Origin: Oscillospiraceae bacterium
GTDB taxonomy: Bacteria; Bacillota; Clostridia; Oscillospirales; SIG627
DNA: 64,000 nucleotides
Assembly (NCBI GenBank): GCA_015065085.1
Contig: SVQW01000003.1
Span: 1-64,000 of the forward strand
Reading direction: 5' to 3'
The notes under the pieces were generated by a model, which was not told the origin of the DNA, did not search any database, and saw only the letters and a program-made list of their open reading frames with translations. The translations under genes and the position numbers were made by a program. Shown piece by piece: positions 61,491 through 64,000 of the stretch. Every line of letters begins with the position of its first letter. Positions within the stretch are counted from its first letter, which is position 1.

Positions 61491-64000
61491 TTAAAACATG
61501 GACATTTGATTTGTTTCGGAAAGGTTCTTTGTAACCCCCAGCTTTCTCAAGACCTCAATAACAGCTTTTGTAACACCGCTTTTTATCCGTAAATCTTCAA
61601 TGGAAAGTATCTCATTTCCGCTGTGCATGGCATTATATATACTCTGTGCAGCATTTTCGCCCAAACCGGCAATGGAGGAAAACGGCAAACGCATCTTTCC
61701 GTTTTCCGGCAAAAAATCGTATGCTGCCGACTTATTAAGGTCAACGGGCAGAATTTCAATTCCGCGTGAAAGACATTCGTTTACAAGCTGCATTGTACTG
61801 TACATCGCATTGTCCTTCTGAGTGTTTTCACGCTCGGGATCGGACAGCATTTTTATTACATTTCTCACACTGCTCTTACCGCCCATTACTATTTCCGCAT
61901 CAAATCCGCCCGGAGCGACAGTGAAGAACGCACAGTAAAATTCAAGCGGCATATGCACCTTGAACCAGGCAAGACGCAACGCGGAAATAACATACGCAGC
62001 TGCATGTGCCTTAGGGAACATGTATTTAATTTTCTTCGCAGAGGCAATGTACCAATCGGGAACATTATTCTCCCTCATTACTTCCTCGTATTCGGGCTTA
62101 AGTCCCCTGCCCTTACGGACATCCTCCATTATCTTGAATGCCGTTCCGGGTTCAAGACCCTTAAGCATAAGATAAACCATTATACTGTCACGCGTTCCGA
62201 TAACGTCCGAAATGGTACATGTTCCGTCGCGTACGAGGTCCTGGGCGTTTTTCAGCCACACGTCCGTTCCGTGGGAAAGCCCCGAAATCTGCAAAAGGTC
62301 AGAGAAGCACTTTGGCTTACAGTCAATAAGCATCTGTCTGGTAAAATCCGTGCCGAATTCAGGCAGACCGAAGGTACCTACCTCACTGCCTATATCCTCC
62401 GGCTTTACCCCGAGAGCGGATGTATTCAGGAAAAGGCTCATAACCTCCGGGTCGCTCATTGGGACATCAAGAACATTCATCCCCGTATAGCGCTCCAGCA
62501 CCTTGTATTTGGTGGGAACATCGTGTCCGAGTATATCAAGCTTAAGTATGGTATCGTGCAAATATTCAAATGCGAAGTGTGTAGTGATTACACCCGAATT
62601 CTCATCCTCGGCAGGATGCTGAACGGGGGTAAAATCATAAACATCCTTATCGCGCGGAACAACTATAATTCCGCCGGGATGCTGACCCGTCGTGCGACGT
62701 ACACCTGTACATCCGCTGACAAGACGATCCTCCTCAACACGGGAAATAACGGTTTCGTGGGCTTCAAGATACTTTTTGACAAAGCCGTACGCCGTTTTAT
62801 CCGCGAGAGTACCAAGAGTTCCTGCTCGGAACACGTTTTCCGCACCGAAAAGAACCTCGGTATATTTATGTGCTTCCGCCTGAACATCACCCGAAAAGTT
62901 AAGGTCAATATCAGGGGATTTATCGCCTTTGAAGCCCAGAAAAGTTTCAAAAGGAATGTTATGTCCGTCGCGGTACATGGGCTTTCCGCATTTCGGACAG
63001 TTCTTAGGCGGCATATCAAAGCCCGAGCCGTATGCGCCGTCGGTAACAAATTCGCTGTATTTACAGTCAAGGCACAAATAGTAAGGATATAGTGGGTCAA
63101 CCTCGGATATTCCTGCCATAGTCGCAACAAAGGAAGAACCAACCGAGCCTCGCGAACCCACAAGATATCCGTCCGACTCACTTTTTGCGACAAGTCGCTG
63201 TGCAATCACGTAAAGCACCGCAAAGCCGTGTTTTATAATGGCATCCAGCTCTCGCTGCAAACGTGTCTGCACGATTTCGGGAAGCGGGTCGCCGAATTTT
63301 TCCTTTGCGTGCTTGTAGCACATTTCAGTCAGCTCTTCTTCTGCACCGGGCATCTTCGGAGTATAAGTACCCTCGGGAATAGGGCGCACCTCTTCCACCA
63401 TGTCCGCGATAAGATTAGTGTTGGTTATTACCACCTCACGAGCAGTTTCCTCGTCCAGATAGTCAAATTCTGCCAGCATTTCGTCTGTGGTGCGGAAATA
63501 AAGCGGGGTTTCTCTGTCTGCATCCGAAAACTTCATACCTGCAAGAAGGATTTTTCTGTATATGCTGTCGTTGTCACGCAGGAAATGTACATCCCCTGTG
63601 GCAACAACGGGCTTGTTCAGTGATTTTCCTATCTCAATTATCTTTTTATTAATTCTTATAAGCTCTTCACGGTCTGCAACCTTGCCTTCGTCTACAAGGA
63701 ACTGGTTATTACCCAAAGGCTGTATTTCAAGATAGTCGTAAAAAGAAGCTATGTTCTTAAGCTCATCGTCATTTTTGCCGTCCAGAACCGCTTTATAAAG
63801 CTCTCCCGCCTCGCAGGCAGAGCCGATAATAAGTCCCTCACGGTGTTGCTCCAGAACTGTTTTGGGGATTCTGGGGTGACGACGGTAGTAATTCAGATAG
63901 GAATAGGACACAAGCTTATAAAGATTTTTGAGTCCCACAAGGTTTTTAACCAGAATTATCTGGTGATATGTAGGTAATTTCTTGGGGTCTGCCTTGGCAC
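61491..64000 (-). CDS. polC: DNA polymerase III PolC-type, partial (5' end outside window)
   Basis: The main replicative polymerase of low-GC Gram-positives. The window holds the C-terminal 836 or so residues; the open frame continues to the last base, so the N-terminus (OB, exonuclease) lies beyond 64000. Visible: PHP domain end ([12 protein letters not shown]), zinc motif CLDCKYSEF...CPKCGKPM, catalytic [40 protein letters not shown] (third catalytic Asp), and [15 protein letters not shown]. Ends MSMF. Two short carbohydrate-type genes follow in the same direction. Confidence 0.95.
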   Translation of the reverse strand, partial: AKADPKKLPTYHQIILVKNLVGLKNLYKLVSYSYLNYYRRHPRIPKTVLEQHREGLIIGSACEAGELYKAVLDGKNDDELKNIASFYDYLEIQPLGNNQFLVDEGKVADREELIRINKKIIEIGKSLNKPVVATGDVHFLRDNDSIYRKILLAGMKFSDADRETPLYFRTTDEMLAEFDYLDEETAREVVITNTNLIADMVEEVRPIPEGTYTPKMPGAEEELTEMCYKHAKEKFGDPLPEIVQTRLQRELDAIIKHGFAVLYVIAQRLVAKSESDGYLVGSRGSVGSSFVATMAGISEVDPLYPYYLCLDCKYSEFVTDGAYGSGFDMPPKNCPKCGKPMYRDGHNIPFETFLGFKGDKSPDIDLNFSGDVQAEAHKYTEVLFGAENVFRAGTLGTLADKTAYGFVKKYLEAHETVISRVEEDRLVSGCTGVRRTTGQHPGGIIVVPRDKDVYDFTPVQHPAEDENSGVITTHFAFEYLHDTILKLDILGHDVPTKYKVLERYTGMNVLDVPMSDPEVMSLFLNTSALGVKPEDIGSEVGTFGLPEFGTDFTRQMLIDCKPKCFSDLLQISGLSHGTDVWLKNAQDLVRDGTCTISDVIGTRDSIMVYLMLKGLEPGTAFKIMEDVRKGRGLKPEYEEVMRENNVPDWYIASAKKIKYMFPKAHAAAYVISALRLAWFKVHMPLEFYCAFFTVAPGGFDAEIVMGGKSSVRNVIKMLSDPERENTQKDNAMYSTMQLVNECLSRGIEILPVDLNKSAAYDFLPENGKMRLPFSSIAGLGENAAQSIYNAMHSGNEILSIEDLRIKSGVTKAVIEVLRKLGVTKNLSETNQMSMF

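Noticed and set aside
61953..63092. 379-codon open frame antisense to polC
   Set aside because: Shadow of polC, whose catalytic motifs are all on the minus strand here.

Overview
The window reads as chromosome of an anaerobic, spore-forming, low-to-mid GC Gram-positive bacterium of the class Clostridia, most like the Oscillospirales/Ruminococcaceae. Evidence: spore genes (gpr, spoIIP), WhiA, HPr kinase, PolC-type DNA polymerase III, single-chain PurL, pyruvate phosphate dikinase, an S-layer-homology protein, a dockerin protein, a T-box leader, and near-consensus TTGACA-N17-TATAAT promoters throughout. No phage, transposase, CRISPR array or replication origin was seen.

Layout. 1-240: two tandem consensus promoters fire leftwards into what looks like the leader of an rRNA operon outside the window. 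0.3-4.7 kb: a DUF421/DUF4363 pair, rpsT, gpr-spoIIP, and a Mn exporter (mntP) behind a yybP-ykoY-type manganese riboswitch with terminator. 4.8-8.5 kb: minus-strand operon hprK-ROK kinase-murB-whiA. 8.8-10.9 kb: two paralogous secreted CBM9/DOMON-like proteins with an unusual C-terminal anchor. 11-13 kb: tandem-domain PPK2 coupled to a SUKH-family gene. 13.2-17.1 kb: an A+T-rich cassette (GDPD, glycerol-1-phosphate dehydrogenase, AraD, divergent DeoR regulator) bounded by two 47-bp inverted repeats (43/47 identical). 17.1-23 kb: a 1.37-kaa SLH surface protein with a predicted glycosidase-like C-terminus and its partner, then an E2-like acyltransferase. 23.1-25.1 kb: T-box leader plus Na+/solute symporter. 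25.1-27 kb: four-helix protein, ASRT-family protein and LacI-type regulator. 27.1-32.4 kb: envelope operon of a frameshifted sialate O-acetylesterase, MBOAT acyltransferase, DHHW protein and VanY peptidase. 32.4-34 kb: nrdR and a sugar-kinase-like phosphotransferase. 34.4-38.4 kb: ppdK, a small zinc-ribbon lipoprotein, a TIM-barrel isomerase. 38.7-44 kb: GH2 glycosidase, MATE pump, and a dockerin/InlB-repeat protein with a structured 5' leader. 44.2-49.1 kb: tRNA-Val, OadB plus a 39-aa OadG-like peptide, RpiB-like isomerase, NMT1/SsuA-type ABC importer. 49.3-56 kb: gap, MBL hydrolase, and a four-gene Gld-type ABC/DUF4340 operon. 56-64 kb: purL, then polC (cut by the window edge) followed by two small carbohydrate-esterase-type genes.

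The content fits a gut-type carbohydrate degrader: glycan-binding surface proteins, glycosidases and esterases, sugar kinases/isomerases under LacI/DeoR control, and PPDK/GAPDH central metabolism, mixed with envelope-modification operons. The most unusual items are the inverted-repeat-bounded glycerol-1-phosphate/pentose cassette, the leader RNA of the dockerin gene (its 5' end pairs with a segment about 100 nt downstream, before a terminator-like hairpin), the T-box on a symporter, the hairpin that hides a Shine-Dalgarno at 25.55 kb, and the frameshifted esterase. All function calls are by recognition of motifs in the translated sequence; no searches were run.
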